From NCBI RefSeq assembly GCF_006717045.1, contig NZ_VFPH01000001.1, positions 744,001 to 808,000 on the forward strand: a stretch of DNA of 64,000 nt. The letters are read 5' to 3'. This stretch comes from Pseudonocardia cypriaca. GTDB lineage: Bacteria > Actinomycetota > Actinomycetes > Mycobacteriales > Pseudonocardiaceae. This document shows positions 42,814-51,770 of this stretch, one piece after another. Within the stretch, counting starts at the first letter, position 1, and each line of letters starts with the position of its first letter. A model generated the notes under the pieces. The model saw only the letters and a program-made list of their open reading frames with translations. It ran no database searches and had not been told where the DNA came from. The position numbers and the translations under genes were made by a program.

Positions 42814-45800
42814 TGCGTCCGGTCCTGCTGGAGATGGCGGGCTTCGGCTCGTTCCGCGAGCCCACCACCGTCGACTTCACCGGCGCCGACTACTTCGCCT
42901 TCGTCGGCCCCACGGGTGCCGGCAAGTCCACGGTGATCGACGCGATCACGTTCGCGCTGTACGGGTCGGTGCCGCGCTGGGACAACAGCCGCACGGTGGC
43001 GCTCGCCCTCGCGCCGACGGTCAACCGCGGCACCGTCCGCCTCGTGTTCGACGTGGGCGGCGCCCGCTACGTGGCGGCGCGCGAGCTGCGGCGGGCGGCG
43101 AGCGGTGGCGTCTCGGTGCGCGGCGCGCGGCTGGAGAAGCTGCGCGACCCGTCCGGCACCGGTGGCCCAGACGAGGAGAGCGAGCCGCTCGCCGACGGCG
43201 CAGGTCCGGTCACGAAGGCCGTCGAGGAGCTGCTCGGGCTGCCGTTCGGCGACTTCTGCACGTGCGTGGTGCTGCCGCAGGGCGAGTTCGCCGAGTTCCT
43301 GCACACCGAGCCGCGCAAGCGCCAGGAGAAGCTGGTGCGCATCCTCGGGCTCGGCGTCTACGACGTGATCGCGCGCGAGGCCAACAGCGAGGCGGCGGCC
43401 CAGCGCCAGCGCGCCGAGGTGCTCGCGGGAGAGCTCTCCGGCTACGCCGACGCCACCGAGGAGGCCGAGCAGGCAGCCGCCGGGCGGGTGGCCGAGCTCG
43501 CAGACCTGGCCGAGCGGGTCGACGCGGCCGTGCCGGAGCTCGCCGCGGCGTCGGCGGCGCTCGACGTCACCGAGGCAGGGGCCGGTCAGCTGCGCGCCGA
43601 GCGGGAGCGGCTGGCCGCGCTCGCCGTGCCCGACGGCCTGGCCGACCTGGACGCCCGGCACCGAACCGCCGCCGAGCAGCGAGCGCTGGCCGCCGAGCGG
43701 GCCGGCGAGGCCGAGGCCACCGACACCGCGGCCCGCGAGCGGCTCGCCGCAGCGCCCGCCCGCGGGCCCCTCGAACAGGCGCGCCGGGACCACGCCGAGC
43801 TGGCCACGCTCACCGCCGAGCTGCCCGGGGCGCGCGAGCGGCACGAGAAGGCCGCAGCGGCCTACACCACCGCCGCGAACGACGCCGCCGACGCCCGCGC
43901 GGGCATGGAGGAGGCCCGGACGGCCCGCGATGCCGCGGCCGCGCTGCTGGTCGAGCGGCAGGACGCGGTGCGCAGGCTCATCGCGGAGCGCGACGCCCTG
44001 CGCGCGCTCGCCGTGCCCACCGGGCTGGACGCCCTGCAGCAGCGCCGCGCCGCCGCCGACGCTGCTCTCGTCGATGCCACCTCGGCGCTGCAGCTCGCGG
44101 AGACCACCGACGCCGCGGCGCGCGCCGCGCTCGCCGCCGCCCCGGCCAGGGGGCCCCTGGAGCAGGCGCTGCGCGACCGGCGCGAGCTCGACCGCATCGA
44201 GGCCGACCGCGCCACCGCGGCGATGCAGGCCCACGCGGCGGAGCAGGCCGCGCAGGCGGCGGTCGTCGCCCTCGCAGAGGCCCGGCACCGGCTCGACCAC
44301 GCCCAGGAGCGGCACCGGCTCGCCCTGCGCGCCGACCTCGCGGCCACGCTGCGACCCGCGCTCACCGTCGGCGACTCGTGCCCGGTGTGCGCGCAGGCCG
44401 TGGCCACCCTGCCGCCGCCCGCCGCACCGAGCGACGATCTCGCCGCCGCCGAGCAAGCGGTGGCCGCGGCCTCCCACGCCCTCGACGAGGCGCGGCGGGA
44501 CGAGGCCGCGACGGTCTCCGTGCGGGAGCGCGTCCGGGGCGAGGTGGAGCGGCTCGACGCCGAGGTGGCGCGGTTGCGGTCGACGCTCGCAGACGTGCTG
44601 CCCGGTGGCGCTCCGGCGTCGGACGACGGCGGGCTGTTCCCGGTCGAAGCCGGTGCATCGATTCCCGGTGTCGGCGATCTGCATGCGGTGCTGGCCGACC
44701 TCGACCGGCTCGGCCGCGAGGCAGAGGAGGCGGCCGAGGACGTCCGGAGCGCGCGGCGGGCCCGGGACGCCGCCGCGGCGGCCGTCGAGGACCTGCGGGC
44801 CGAGGTCCAGGCGGCCGCAGCCGGACTGCGGGCCGCCCGCGACCCGCTCGTGCCGTTCGGCGCGCCCGCCCCGGCAGACACCGACGTGCTCGCCGGCTGG
44901 ACCGCGCTCGTCGACTGGGCTCGCGCCGAGAGCGCCGCCCGCGAGAGCGCCCTGCCCGCTGCCCGCGCGGCCGTCGCCGACGCCGAGCAGCAGCGGGACA
45001 CCACCGAGCGGGCCTGGCGGGCCGCCGAGCGGGCCGCCGCCGAGCGGCACCGCGACGAGACCGCCGCCGCGCGGGCCGAGCAGGAGGCCCGCAGCGCCCT
45101 CGACATCGCGGAACGGCGGACCGCCCAGCTGCAGGCCGCGCTGCGCGACGCGCCGTCCGACCAGGACGCGGCCGCGGTCCTGGAACGGCTCGACGCGCTC
45201 GAGGCCGCCGTCCGCGAGGCCGACGCGCGGCTGCGCGCGGCCCGCGCCGCCCTGCGTTCCGCGGAACACACCTCCACCGACGTCGCCCGCGAGGTCACGG
45301 CCGCGTGGAACGCGCTCCGCGCGGCGCGCGACCCCCTCGTCCCGCTCGGCGCGCCGGCCGTGGGCGGCGACGAGCTGCTCGCCGCCTGGCAGGAGCTCAC
45401 CGGCTGGGCGCACCGGGAGGCCGAGGCGCGCGCCGGGCGCCTGGCCGAGGCGGCGACGGCCGCACATGACGCCCGGGAGGCCCGCGACCGCGTCGAGCGC
45501 CGGATCGCCGACGACCTGGCCGCCCACCAGGTGTCCGCCGCCGCCCCGCTCGGCGGTACGGCACCGGCCGCCGTCGCCGCGGCGCTCGCCCGGGCACGTT
45601 CGGCCCAGGAACGGGTGGCGGAGCGGCGGGCCACGGCGGAGCGGATCCGCGCCGACCGCGACGAGGCCGAGTCGGCCCAGCAGGTCGCCAAGCTCCTCGG
45701 CAACCTCCTGCGCTCCGACGGCTTCCCGCGCTGGCTCGTCGCCTCCGCGCTGGACGCGCTGGTGGCCGACGCGTCGGAGAGCCTCTTGGAGCTGTCGGGC

Positions 45801-46187
45801 GGCCAGTTCGCGCTCACCCACGAGGGCGGCGAGTTCCTCGTCATCGACCACGCCGACGCCGACGCGCGCCGCCCCGTCAAGACCCTGTCCGGCGGCGAGA
45901 CGTTCCAGGCGAGCCTCGCGCTCGCGCTGGCGTTGTCGGCGCAGATGACGGGGCTGGCCGCGCAGGGCGCCGCCCGCCTGGAGTCGATCTTCCTGGACGA
46001 GGGCTTCGGCACGCTGGACGAGGCCAACCTCGACGTCGTCGCGAGCACCCTGGAGAACCTCGCCACCCGCGGCGACCGGATGGTCGGCGTGGTCACCCAC
46101 GTACCCGCGCTGGCCGAACGCGTGCCGGTGCGGTTCGTGGTGAGCCGTGACCAGCGCACGTCGAGCGTCGTCAGGGAGTCGCTGTGA
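42813..46187 (+). CDS. sbcC: Exonuclease subunit SbcC (Rad50-like)
   Basis: A 1124-residue SMC-like ATPase. Walker A is GPTGAGKST (32-40). A long Ala/Arg/Glu coiled coil leads to the zinc hook CPVCAQ (C523, C526). The second coiled coil returns to the C-terminal lobe with the signature LSGGETFQASLALALA (from L1025) and Walker B FLDEGFGTLDE. The coiled-coil arms contain repeated segments (an ARDPLVP-GAPA block occurs twice, and an LAAAPARGPLE block twice), suggesting internal duplication. It partners SbcD, whose gene it overlaps by one base. Confidence 0.96.
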   Translation: MRPVLLEMAGFGSFREPTTVDFTGADYFAFVGPTGAGKSTVIDAITFALYGSVPRWDNSRTVALALAPTVNRGTVRLVFDVGGARYVAARELRRAASGGVSVRGARLEKLRDPSGTGGPDEESEPLADGAGPVTKAVEELLGLPFGDFCTCVVLPQGEFAEFLHTEPRKRQEKLVRILGLGVYDVIAREANSEAAAQRQRAEVLAGELSGYADATEEAEQAAAGRVAELADLAERVDAAVPELAAASAALDVTEAGAGQLRAERERLAALAVPDGLADLDARHRTAAEQRALAAERAGEAEATDTAARERLAAAPARGPLEQARRDHAELATLTAELPGARERHEKAAAAYTTAANDAADARAGMEEARTARDAAAALLVERQDAVRRLIAERDALRALAVPTGLDALQQRRAAADAALVDATSALQLAETTDAAARAALAAAPARGPLEQALRDRRELDRIEADRATAAMQAHAAEQAAQAAVVALAEARHRLDHAQERHRLALRADLAATLRPALTVGDSCPVCAQAVATLPPPAAPSDDLAAAEQAVAAASHALDEARRDEAATVSVRERVRGEVERLDAEVARLRSTLADVLPGGAPASDDGGLFPVEAGASIPGVGDLHAVLADLDRLGREAEEAAEDVRSARRARDAAAAAVEDLRAEVQAAAAGLRAARDPLVPFGAPAPADTDVLAGWTALVDWARAESAARESALPAARAAVADAEQQRDTTERAWRAAERAAAERHRDETAAARAEQEARSALDIAERRTAQLQAALRDAPSDQDAAAVLERLDALEAAVREADARLRAARAALRSAEHTSTDVAREVTAAWNALRAARDPLVPLGAPAVGGDELLAAWQELTGWAHREAEARAGRLAEAATAAHDAREARDRVERRIADDLAAHQVSAAAPLGGTAPAAVAAALARARSAQERVAERRATAERIRADRDEAESAQQVAKLLGNLLRSDGFPRWLVASALDALVADASESLLELSGGQFALTHEGGEFLVIDHADADARRPVKTLSGGETFQASLALALALSAQMTGLAAQGAARLESIFLDEGFGTLDEANLDVVASTLENLATRGDRMVGVVTHVPALAERVPVRFVVSRDQRTSSVVRESL

Positions 46188-46200
46188 CTTCGGAGGTGCT

Positions 46201-47151
46201 GTGAGGTTCGCCGTCGACCCCTGGGACCCCTCCTACGGCACCAGCCTGGACACCGAGCTCGGCGAGTCGGCCGCGCAGGTCGCGCTCGACGTCGAGCTGC
46301 CGTGCGCGGAGTGGCAGCCGATCGACCCGGACCCATCGGCCGTCCCGCCGGACGCCGTGTTGTTCGTGGACGGTGTGCGCCGCGTCGACGCGCAGCTATG
46401 GGTGGAGGACGGAGGCCATGACGCGTCCCCCGCGCTGTGCGCCTCGTACGCGGCAGGCGTGGTCTGCTGCTGCCGGGACGGTGGCGCGCACCTGCTCACC
46501 TCCGAGGTCCGGCGCGGCCTGTTCACCACCGCCGAGTCCGCCGACGACGTGCGCACCGTGGCCGGGACCTACAAGGCCACCCGCACCGCGCCCCATCCGG
46601 ACGTCGCGCCCGCGCAGCTGCTCAGCCTCGCCGTGCAGCGGGAGCTGGCCGACACGGAGCTCGCCGCGGCCGCCGCCGCCCGCAGTGGTCACGGGGTGGC
46701 CGACGACCTGCTCGTCGTCGACGGTCCGCTGCGCGGGCGGCAGCACCTGCCGCGGGTGATCGGTTTCGTCAAGACCCACCGCAGCGACTACCTGCCGCCG
46801 CAGCTGGGTGGGGTGGTAGCCGCGCTCCGGACGGGGCAGCGCACCCCGGTGTTCCGGCTCGGCAGCTCGTGGGAGCGCCACACCTGGTACCTGCGGCTGC
46901 CCTGCCGGCCGGGGGCGCCGTGGGCGGGAGTCGTGCGCGTGGAGTGCAGCGCGGACCTCTCCGCTGCCGAGGCCGTGGCGCACGCGGCGCGGAGCCAGGT
47001 GACCCTGCCGAGGTTCGCCTCCACCGAGTACAAGGACTCCCGCGCGCCGCAGAACCTGTATCCGATCGCCGGGTTGGAACGGGAGCTGCGCCGCAGGTTG
47101 GGCGAACCGAACCTCCTCTACCGTGCACTCCGGAGGGCCGCGGCCGCCTGA
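46201..47151 (+). CDS. nurA: NurA-like nuclease
   Basis: A 316-residue protein from GTG, with GGAGG five bases upstream. It shows the sparse NurA pattern. An acidic DG pair lies early on a strand (AVLFVDGVRRVDA, about residue 60), a second is in LLVVDGPLRGRQ (about 175), a lysine follows in IGFVKTHRSDYLP, and a C-terminal block ends STEYKDSRAPQNLYPIAGLE. NurA is a 5'-3' nuclease that pairs with HerA. It lies 13 bases after sbcC, in the same direction, completing an archaeal-like end-resection set with HerA, SbcD and SbcC. The NurA call rests on these motifs and context and should be treated as probable. Confidence 0.68.
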   Translation: MRFAVDPWDPSYGTSLDTELGESAAQVALDVELPCAEWQPIDPDPSAVPPDAVLFVDGVRRVDAQLWVEDGGHDASPALCASYAAGVVCCCRDGGAHLLTSEVRRGLFTTAESADDVRTVAGTYKATRTAPHPDVAPAQLLSLAVQRELADTELAAAAAARSGHGVADDLLVVDGPLRGRQHLPRVIGFVKTHRSDYLPPQLGGVVAALRTGQRTPVFRLGSSWERHTWYLRLPCRPGAPWAGVVRVECSADLSAAEAVAHAARSQVTLPRFASTEYKDSRAPQNLYPIAGLERELRRRLGEPNLLYRALRRAAAA

Positions 47152-47214
47152 CTCCGGTTGACGCGGCGTGCCGGGCGGGGAACCGTGGAGTCCGGAGCCC
47201 GGAAGGGGGTCGCT

Positions 47215-47733
47215 GTGCAGGAGATGCGGGTGGTCGCGCTCGGCAGGGACCCGATGGCGGTGCAACCGGTACTGCTGCTGCAGGAGACCGGTGGCAGGCG
47301 GCGGGTGCTGCCGGTGTGGGTGGGCGTGCCGGAGGCCACGGCCATCGAGCTCGCCCGCAGGCACGTCGAGCTGCCACGCCCCCAGACCCACCAGCTGATC
47401 CTCGACGTCGTGCGCGCGTTCAGCAGGCGGCTGCAGCTGGTGCGCATCACGATGCTGCGCGACAGCGTCTTCCACGCCGAGCTCGTGTTCGACGGGGAGA
47501 CCCGCGTGTCGGCCCGGGTGAGCGACGCGGTGGCGATGGCGCTGCACGTCGGCGCCCGGATCGAGGCCGAGGACGCCGTGCTCGACGAGGCCGCGGTGGC
47601 GGAGGTCGGCATGGTGGGCCCCGGCGACGACGAGGAGGCGTCCGGCGAGACGCCGTCGGAGCACGAGGAGCTGGAACGCTTCCGGCGGTTCCTGGACGAC
47701 GCATCGCCCGAGGACTTCGGCGGCTCCGGCTGA
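47215..47733 (+). CDS. Bifunctional nuclease (BFN/DUF151) domain protein
   Basis: A 172-residue protein from GTG, with GGAAGGGGG upstream. The bifunctional nuclease domain covers residues 1-135: MRVVALGRDPMAVQPVLLLQ, LPVWVGVPEATAIELA, RPQTHQLILDVV and SVFHAELVF, then SARVSDAVAMAL. This family has RNase/DNase activity in plants and mycobacteria-like homologues. The tail is acidic. It lies in the DNA-repair stretch between the NurA-like gene and an Fpg/Nei glycosylase. Confidence 0.88.
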   Translation: MQEMRVVALGRDPMAVQPVLLLQETGGRRRVLPVWVGVPEATAIELARRHVELPRPQTHQLILDVVRAFSRRLQLVRITMLRDSVFHAELVFDGETRVSARVSDAVAMALHVGARIEAEDAVLDEAAVAEVGMVGPGDDEEASGETPSEHEELERFRRFLDDASPEDFGGSG

Positions 47734-47767
47734 CGCCCGCCGCCCCTGGACGTTCAAACTGGGGAGC

Positions 47768-48574
47768 GTGCCCGAGCTACCCGAAGTGGAACGCGCACGC
47801 CAGGCGATCGAGGCCGCGCTCGACCGGAAGATCAGCGCCGTCGACGACGGCGACGAGTGGGTGTGCCGGCCGCACCGGCCGGGGGACATCGCAGGTGCCC
47901 TCGCCGGGGGACGGCTCGTCGCCGCACACCGGCGGGGCAAGACGATGTGGTGCGACACGACCGGGGCGGACGGCGAGCCCGGGCCCCGGCTCGGCGTCCA
48001 CCTCGGGATGGGCGGCTGGATCGTCGTCGAGAGCGACGACGGCGAGCGCGTCGGCGGCGAGCCCTTCCGCCCCGAACCGGACGCGATCCGGCCCGAGTGG
48101 GAGCGGTTCTCGATCACCTTCGCCGACGGCGGGCGGCTGCGGCTGCTCGACAAGCGCAGGCTCGGCCGGGTGCGCCTCGAACCCGACGTCGACGCCCTCG
48201 GCCCGGACGCCCTGACGATCTCGCAGGCCGAGTTCCGGGAGCGCGTCGGGCGTGGCAAGTCGCCGGTGAAGGCACGCCTACAGGACCAGGGCGTGCTGGC
48301 CGGTGTGGGCAACCTGCTCGCCGACGAGGTGCTGTGGCAGGCCCGTATCCCGCCGCGCACGCCGGTCGGCCAGTTGGGCGACGACGTCCTCGACCGGCTG
48401 CACGCGACGATGCGCCGCACCGTCGAGGCGGCGATCGCGAACGGTGGCGCTCACACCGGGCAGGTGATCCCGTTCCGCAAGGCCGGCGCCGGCTGCCCGC
48501 GCTGCGGCGCGCCGATGGAGCGGGGGCAGGTCGGCGGCCGGACGACGTGGTGGTGTTCCGCGGAACAGGTGTGA
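47768..48574 (+). CDS. Fpg/Nei family DNA glycosylase
   Basis: A 268-residue base-excision repair glycosylase/AP lyase. The N-terminus PELPEVE supplies the catalytic proline and E3. HRRGKTMW holds the beta-clamp lysine, LGVHLGMGGW the lesion-pocket region, and VGNLLADEVLWQARIPP the helix-two-turn-helix. The C-terminal zinc finger begins CPRCGAPMERGQ and ends WWCSAEQV, so three of the usual four cysteines are seen and the last is replaced by Glu. Family members remove oxidised purines or pyrimidines. Expressed with or near the BFN gene (34-base gap). Confidence 0.92.
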   Translation: MPELPEVERARQAIEAALDRKISAVDDGDEWVCRPHRPGDIAGALAGGRLVAAHRRGKTMWCDTTGADGEPGPRLGVHLGMGGWIVVESDDGERVGGEPFRPEPDAIRPEWERFSITFADGGRLRLLDKRRLGRVRLEPDVDALGPDALTISQAEFRERVGRGKSPVKARLQDQGVLAGVGNLLADEVLWQARIPPRTPVGQLGDDVLDRLHATMRRTVEAAIANGGAHTGQVIPFRKAGAGCPRCGAPMERGQVGGRTTWWCSAEQV

Positions 48575-48592
48575 GGCCGTCGGTTCGCGACC

Positions 48593-48775
48593 TGCACCTA
48601 TCGCCTGGTCGAGCCGCGCAGGCTGGAGCCGGTCCCGGGAACCCTCACCCTCAGCGATGTGCCCGAGGCCGATCGGTCGCTGTTCTTCGACTTCGACCGC
48701 GACGTACCTCTGAGCGGGCAGGACGCCGACCGGCAGATCAGCGTGGGCGTGCTGCTGGACATCACCGTGCCGTGA
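48593..48775 (+). pseudogene. Coding remnant without a start, same frame as the glycosylase
   Basis: After the glycosylase stop, the same frame stays open for 66 codons to a TGA at 48773-48775. It reads YRLVEPRRLEPVPGTLTLSD, then RSLFFDFDRDVPLSGQDADR and VGVLLDITVP. Codon use looks coding, but no credible start codon or ribosome site precedes it. I do not recognise the family; it is probably the 3' end of a lost gene. Confidence 0.4.
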
Positions 48776-48835
48776 CCACCCAACGGCTCGCGAGGGGCGC
48801 AGAGCGGGGGCCATGCGATGTAGGAGAGTCGCGTG

Positions 48836-49279
48836 TCATGCGAAGGCGACCGCGGCTATCCACCACATCACTGCGCCGTGCGCACTGATCAGTGCGACCC
48901 GGATCCAGTGCGTGACGAGCAGTCGCTGCAGCAGCAGACGGTCCGACCGGACGGACAGGCGGAACTGCAGCGGCGCCCAGTACGCCGCGGTCGCGGCCGC
49001 CATGGTGACTGGAATGGCCAAGGCCAGCCACACCATCGATGCCGCTACCCCGTCGGGCGGCCATCCGACGAGCAGCGCTGAGCCCACGATACCCAAGCCG
49101 TGTGGCACGAAGGCCGTCTCGAGAAGTCGCCGCTTGTGGGCTTCGTGATAGGCGCGCCATTCGCGCTCGCCGACCAGTGCCCACACGGGATAGACCACGC
49201 GCTGCGTCAGCCAGATGACCCCGACGTTGAACATCGCCACTGCCAGTGTTCCCAGCACCACTATTTCGCGCGCGTCCAC
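48836..49279 (-). CDS. Small four-helix membrane protein, function unknown
   Basis: A 147-residue protein from GTG with four hydrophobic segments. The text FNVGVIWLTQRVVYPVWALV, ERE-YHEAHKRR and TAAYWAPLQFRLSVR suggests the DUF1772-like or anthrone-oxygenase-like group of small membrane proteins, with an H-x-x-H-like helix after the first span. No operon partner is obvious; the HD-domain gene upstream on the same strand is 44 bases away. Confidence 0.72.
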   Translation of the reverse strand: MDAREIVVLGTLAVAMFNVGVIWLTQRVVYPVWALVGEREWRAYHEAHKRRLLETAFVPHGLGIVGSALLVGWPPDGVAASMVWLALAIPVTMAAATAAYWAPLQFRLSVRSDRLLLQRLLVTHWIRVALISAHGAVMWWIAAVAFA

Positions 49280-49322
49280 TGCGCCTTCCCCGGTCGACGT
49301 CTACGTCGGCTGATGCCCGCCG

Positions 49323-50033
49323 TCAGTGTTCTTCGCGTGTGGTCGAGTGCGACGGAAGTCCGGTTGACGGTCGGTAGCCGTCGTAGTCGTGCCAGCTGGG
49401 AGGTGAGGTCATCAGCTGTTCCCAGGTGGGCCAGGTTGCCTGGGTTCTCTGGCGGACGAGCTCGCCCGTCATGGTGTACGGCGGAGCCTTGTGCGGCTTG
49501 TCGAGTGCCTGACCGACGATCGTGTCGTAGAGCACCGCCGTGGTGTGCAGGCGCGGCAGCGCTGCATGGACCTGGTTGGCGTAGCCGGCCGGGAGGGGAG
49601 CGGACCCGGCGGGGCTGAGGTCGTATCCGGCACCGGCGCTGACCAGAGCGATCTCGGGCCGCTTGCGCACGGCGATGTCGTGGTGGAGGTGCAGCGCTAC
49701 CGCGTCCCAGACGATCTCGACCCGGTCGGGTGAGAGCCCCTGGTCGGTGAGGAAGCCGGCAGCCAGGTCGGCGCCGTCGAGATCGAAGGACTGATCGCCG
49801 TTGCCCTGGCCACTGAGCCCGGCATCGTGCAACACGCTGCCCAGGAACAGCAGCTCGTCGTCGTAGTCGTGATCGGGTCGCAGACCCTGCTGCTCGCCGA
49901 GGAAGCGACCGTAGAGATAGGTCCGCATGCTGTGGTTGAAGATCGCCGGTTCCTCGATGTCCCGAGCGAAGCGGATGGCGTTGCCCGTCAGCTCGGTCCG
50001 GGGAAACGGCAGTTCCTGGTATGTGTCGGTCAC
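49323..50033 (-). CDS. HD-domain phosphohydrolase (cyanamide hydratase-like)
   Basis: A 236-residue protein from the GTG at 50033, preceded by AAGGAAG. HD-superfamily ligands are in FNHSMRTYLYG (His), LGSVLHDAGL (His-Asp) and ALHLHHDIAV (His-His), followed by DLSPAGSA. The layout matches the cyanamide-hydratase/HD-DIG-less subgroup that is widespread in actinobacteria and fungi. Substrate unknown. Two matching palindromes lie 100-150 bases upstream and may be operators. Confidence 0.85.
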   Translation of the reverse strand: MTDTYQELPFPRTELTGNAIRFARDIEEPAIFNHSMRTYLYGRFLGEQQGLRPDHDYDDELLFLGSVLHDAGLSGQGNGDQSFDLDGADLAAGFLTDQGLSPDRVEIVWDAVALHLHHDIAVRKRPEIALVSAGAGYDLSPAGSAPLPAGYANQVHAALPRLHTTAVLYDTIVGQALDKPHKAPPYTMTGELVRQRTQATWPTWEQLMTSPPSWHDYDGYRPSTGLPSHSTTREEH

Positions 50034-50136
50034 ATCAGCTTCCTTCGAATTGCGATCTTCCGTGGTGGGAGCAGCGCGCCGAATCCCGGAATGGCGGCCT
50101 GCCACCGCGCGCCGGACGAGAAGGATTCTCCAACCT

Positions 50137-50151
50137 TCAGCGCGACTGAAC
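50137..50151. promoter_or_regulatory. Operator candidate upstream of the HD gene, site 1
   Basis: TTCAGCGCGACTGAA has 5-bp inverted arms TTCAG and CTGAA. A closely similar site begins 29 bp further on. Confidence 0.5.
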
Positions 50152-50165
50152 CCTACCAGGCAAGC

Positions 50166-50180
50166 TTCAGTGGCACTGAA
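50166..50180. promoter_or_regulatory. Operator candidate upstream of the HD gene, site 2
   Basis: TTCAGTGGCACTGAA is a perfect 15-bp inverted repeat around a central G. With site 1 it forms a pair typical of TetR-family operators, but no TetR gene is adjacent. Confidence 0.55.
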
Positions 50181-50244
50181 GGTGTCATCGTTGGAAGATC
50201 ACGCCCGCTACGACGTCGGGCGACAGAACCGCTCGTCCGACCTC

Positions 50245-50613
50245 CTAGGGAACGAGGACGATCGAGTTGATCGGCGTCAGGTCCTTGTTCACGAACGTCT
50301 GCGGGCCCATGAAGCCCTGGCAGTCACCGGTGCCGTTGAAGCCGGTGCAGGTGCGCGCCTTCGCGCCGTCCACCTGGTTGTTCGAGACGATGTGGATCCC
50401 GAACTGGTTCTCCAGGTTGTGGGCGCCGTAGCTGAAGAAGGCGTGGGACGGGCGGCCCTCGTTGAACCCGGCGCCCTCCGGGTAGATGCACACGGCGCCT
50501 GCCGGGCAGCCCTCCCACGTCTCGACGGCCTGGGCGCTGGTGGCTCCCGCCATCATCAGCGCACCCGTGGCGACCGAGACCGCGGCGAGCCTCCGGAACC
50601 TGTTCATGATCAT
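50245..50613 (-). CDS. Secreted peptidase-inhibitor I36-like protein
   Basis: A 122-residue protein from the ATG at 50613, with GGGGGAGGA upstream. A signal peptide (FRRLAAVSVATGALMMAG, cut after TSAQA) precedes a mature part with CPAGAVCIYPEGAGFN and ARTCTGFNGTGDCQGF. The four cysteines and the AVCIY block are typical of the small exported proteins related to peptidase inhibitor family I36 and beta/gamma-crystallin-like folds in streptomycetes. Extracellular role unknown. Confidence 0.78.
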   Translation of the reverse strand: MIMNRFRRLAAVSVATGALMMAGATSAQAVETWEGCPAGAVCIYPEGAGFNEGRPSHAFFSYGAHNLENQFGIHIVSNNQVDGAKARTCTGFNGTGDCQGFMGPQTFVNKDLTPINSIVLVP

Positions 50614-50699
50614 TGCTGTCCTCCCCCGAGGAACTGTTGTGACACCGGAGACACGGGGGACAGCGACAGCGGGTTCATACTCGGGACCGGCTGCGCTCC

Positions 50700-51602
50700 T
50701 CACCCGCGAACGGTCGCCTCGTCCTCGAGGAGGCGGTCGAGCGTGCGCCGGCCCAGTTCGCTCATGCTCGGGTTGCTGTCGAGGTAGTACCAGACGAGCC
50801 CCATCGCCTGCGCGAACGCCCACGCCTTGCCGCGCTCCCACTCGAGGTCGTCGCACCCGAGTTGGGTGCGGAGCAGCGGGCGGACGCCCGCGTCGAGCAG
50901 GTGCCAGGCGCCGACGAGGTCGAGGGCCGGGTCGGCAGGCGTCAGGCCGCCGACGTCGAGCACGCCGGCCAGTCGCCCGCCGGACACCAGCACGTTCCCG
51001 GGGACGAGGTCCCCGTGGTTCATGACGTCCGGGGCGGCGCGTGGCAGCTCGCGGAGGCGGCCCCAGAGCCGGCGCAGCCGGGGGACGTCGAGCAGGTGCG
51101 CGCTGTGCCGGAAACAGGTCTCCATCCACGCGTCCTGGGAGCGCAGGTCGCCACCCCGGCCGTGCCCCGGGAACGTCCGGCCCCGGGTGTCGATGCCGCG
51201 GACGTCGGCGATGAGCTCGGCCAGATCGTGGGCGAACCCGGCCGACGCGCCGCCGTCCTCGGCGGTGGCGGTCGCCCCGGGCAGCCAGGTCTGCACCGAC
51301 CACGGGAGCGGGTAGCCCTGCCCCGGCCGGCCCAGCGCCACCGGCGCGGGCACCGGGAACCGGGTGTGGCGGCCCAGCTCGCGCGCGGCGTCCGCTTCGG
51401 CGACGAGCGTCCGCCGCGTCTCGTCGACGTCGCCGGGCCGGAGCGGGAACCGCGCCACGAGCCGGTCACCGATCCGGAAGATCGCGTTGACCGTGCCCTC
51501 GGAGTTCACCGCCGTGATCGGCAGCAGCGCCCACTCGGGGAACTGCTCGTGGACCAGCGCGCGGACCGTCTCGGGCGAGACGGCCAGCTGGTCGGTGTGC
51601 AT
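50700..51602 (-). CDS. Aminoglycoside phosphotransferase-like (APH) protein
   Basis: A 300-residue small-molecule kinase from the ATG at 51602. It contains NAIFRIGDRLVARFP (nucleotide-binding strands with the lysine replaced by Arg in ARF), VMNHGDLVPGNVLV as the Brenner HxDxxxxN catalytic loop, and LDVGGLTPAD for the metal-binding Asp. The family includes true resistance enzymes and many kinases of unknown substrate, so resistance should not be assumed. Confidence 0.88.
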   Translation of the reverse strand: MHTDQLAVSPETVRALVHEQFPEWALLPITAVNSEGTVNAIFRIGDRLVARFPLRPGDVDETRRTLVAEADAARELGRHTRFPVPAPVALGRPGQGYPLPWSVQTWLPGATATAEDGGASAGFAHDLAELIADVRGIDTRGRTFPGHGRGGDLRSQDAWMETCFRHSAHLLDVPRLRRLWGRLRELPRAAPDVMNHGDLVPGNVLVSGGRLAGVLDVGGLTPADPALDLVGAWHLLDAGVRPLLRTQLGCDDLEWERGKAWAFAQAMGLVWYYLDSNPSMSELGRRTLDRLLEDEATVRG

Positions 51603-51770
51603 CGATCGGCGCGCGGCCGCGCCGGGTGCGCCATCCCTGCTGATCACCGAGCCATCATCCGAGCATCTCCTGGGGCCCGGCCAGCGCATTGCAGAACACG
51701 AGGTCGGGCAGGCCCCACTGCGGCCCGGGGGCGCGCCGTATCGTCCGACGGGCGTCGCCGCCCCAACCTG

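Noticed and set aside
42369..46100. A 1243-codon minus-strand frame over sbcC
   Set aside because: It mirrors the codon bias of sbcC, which has all Rad50-type motifs on the plus strand.
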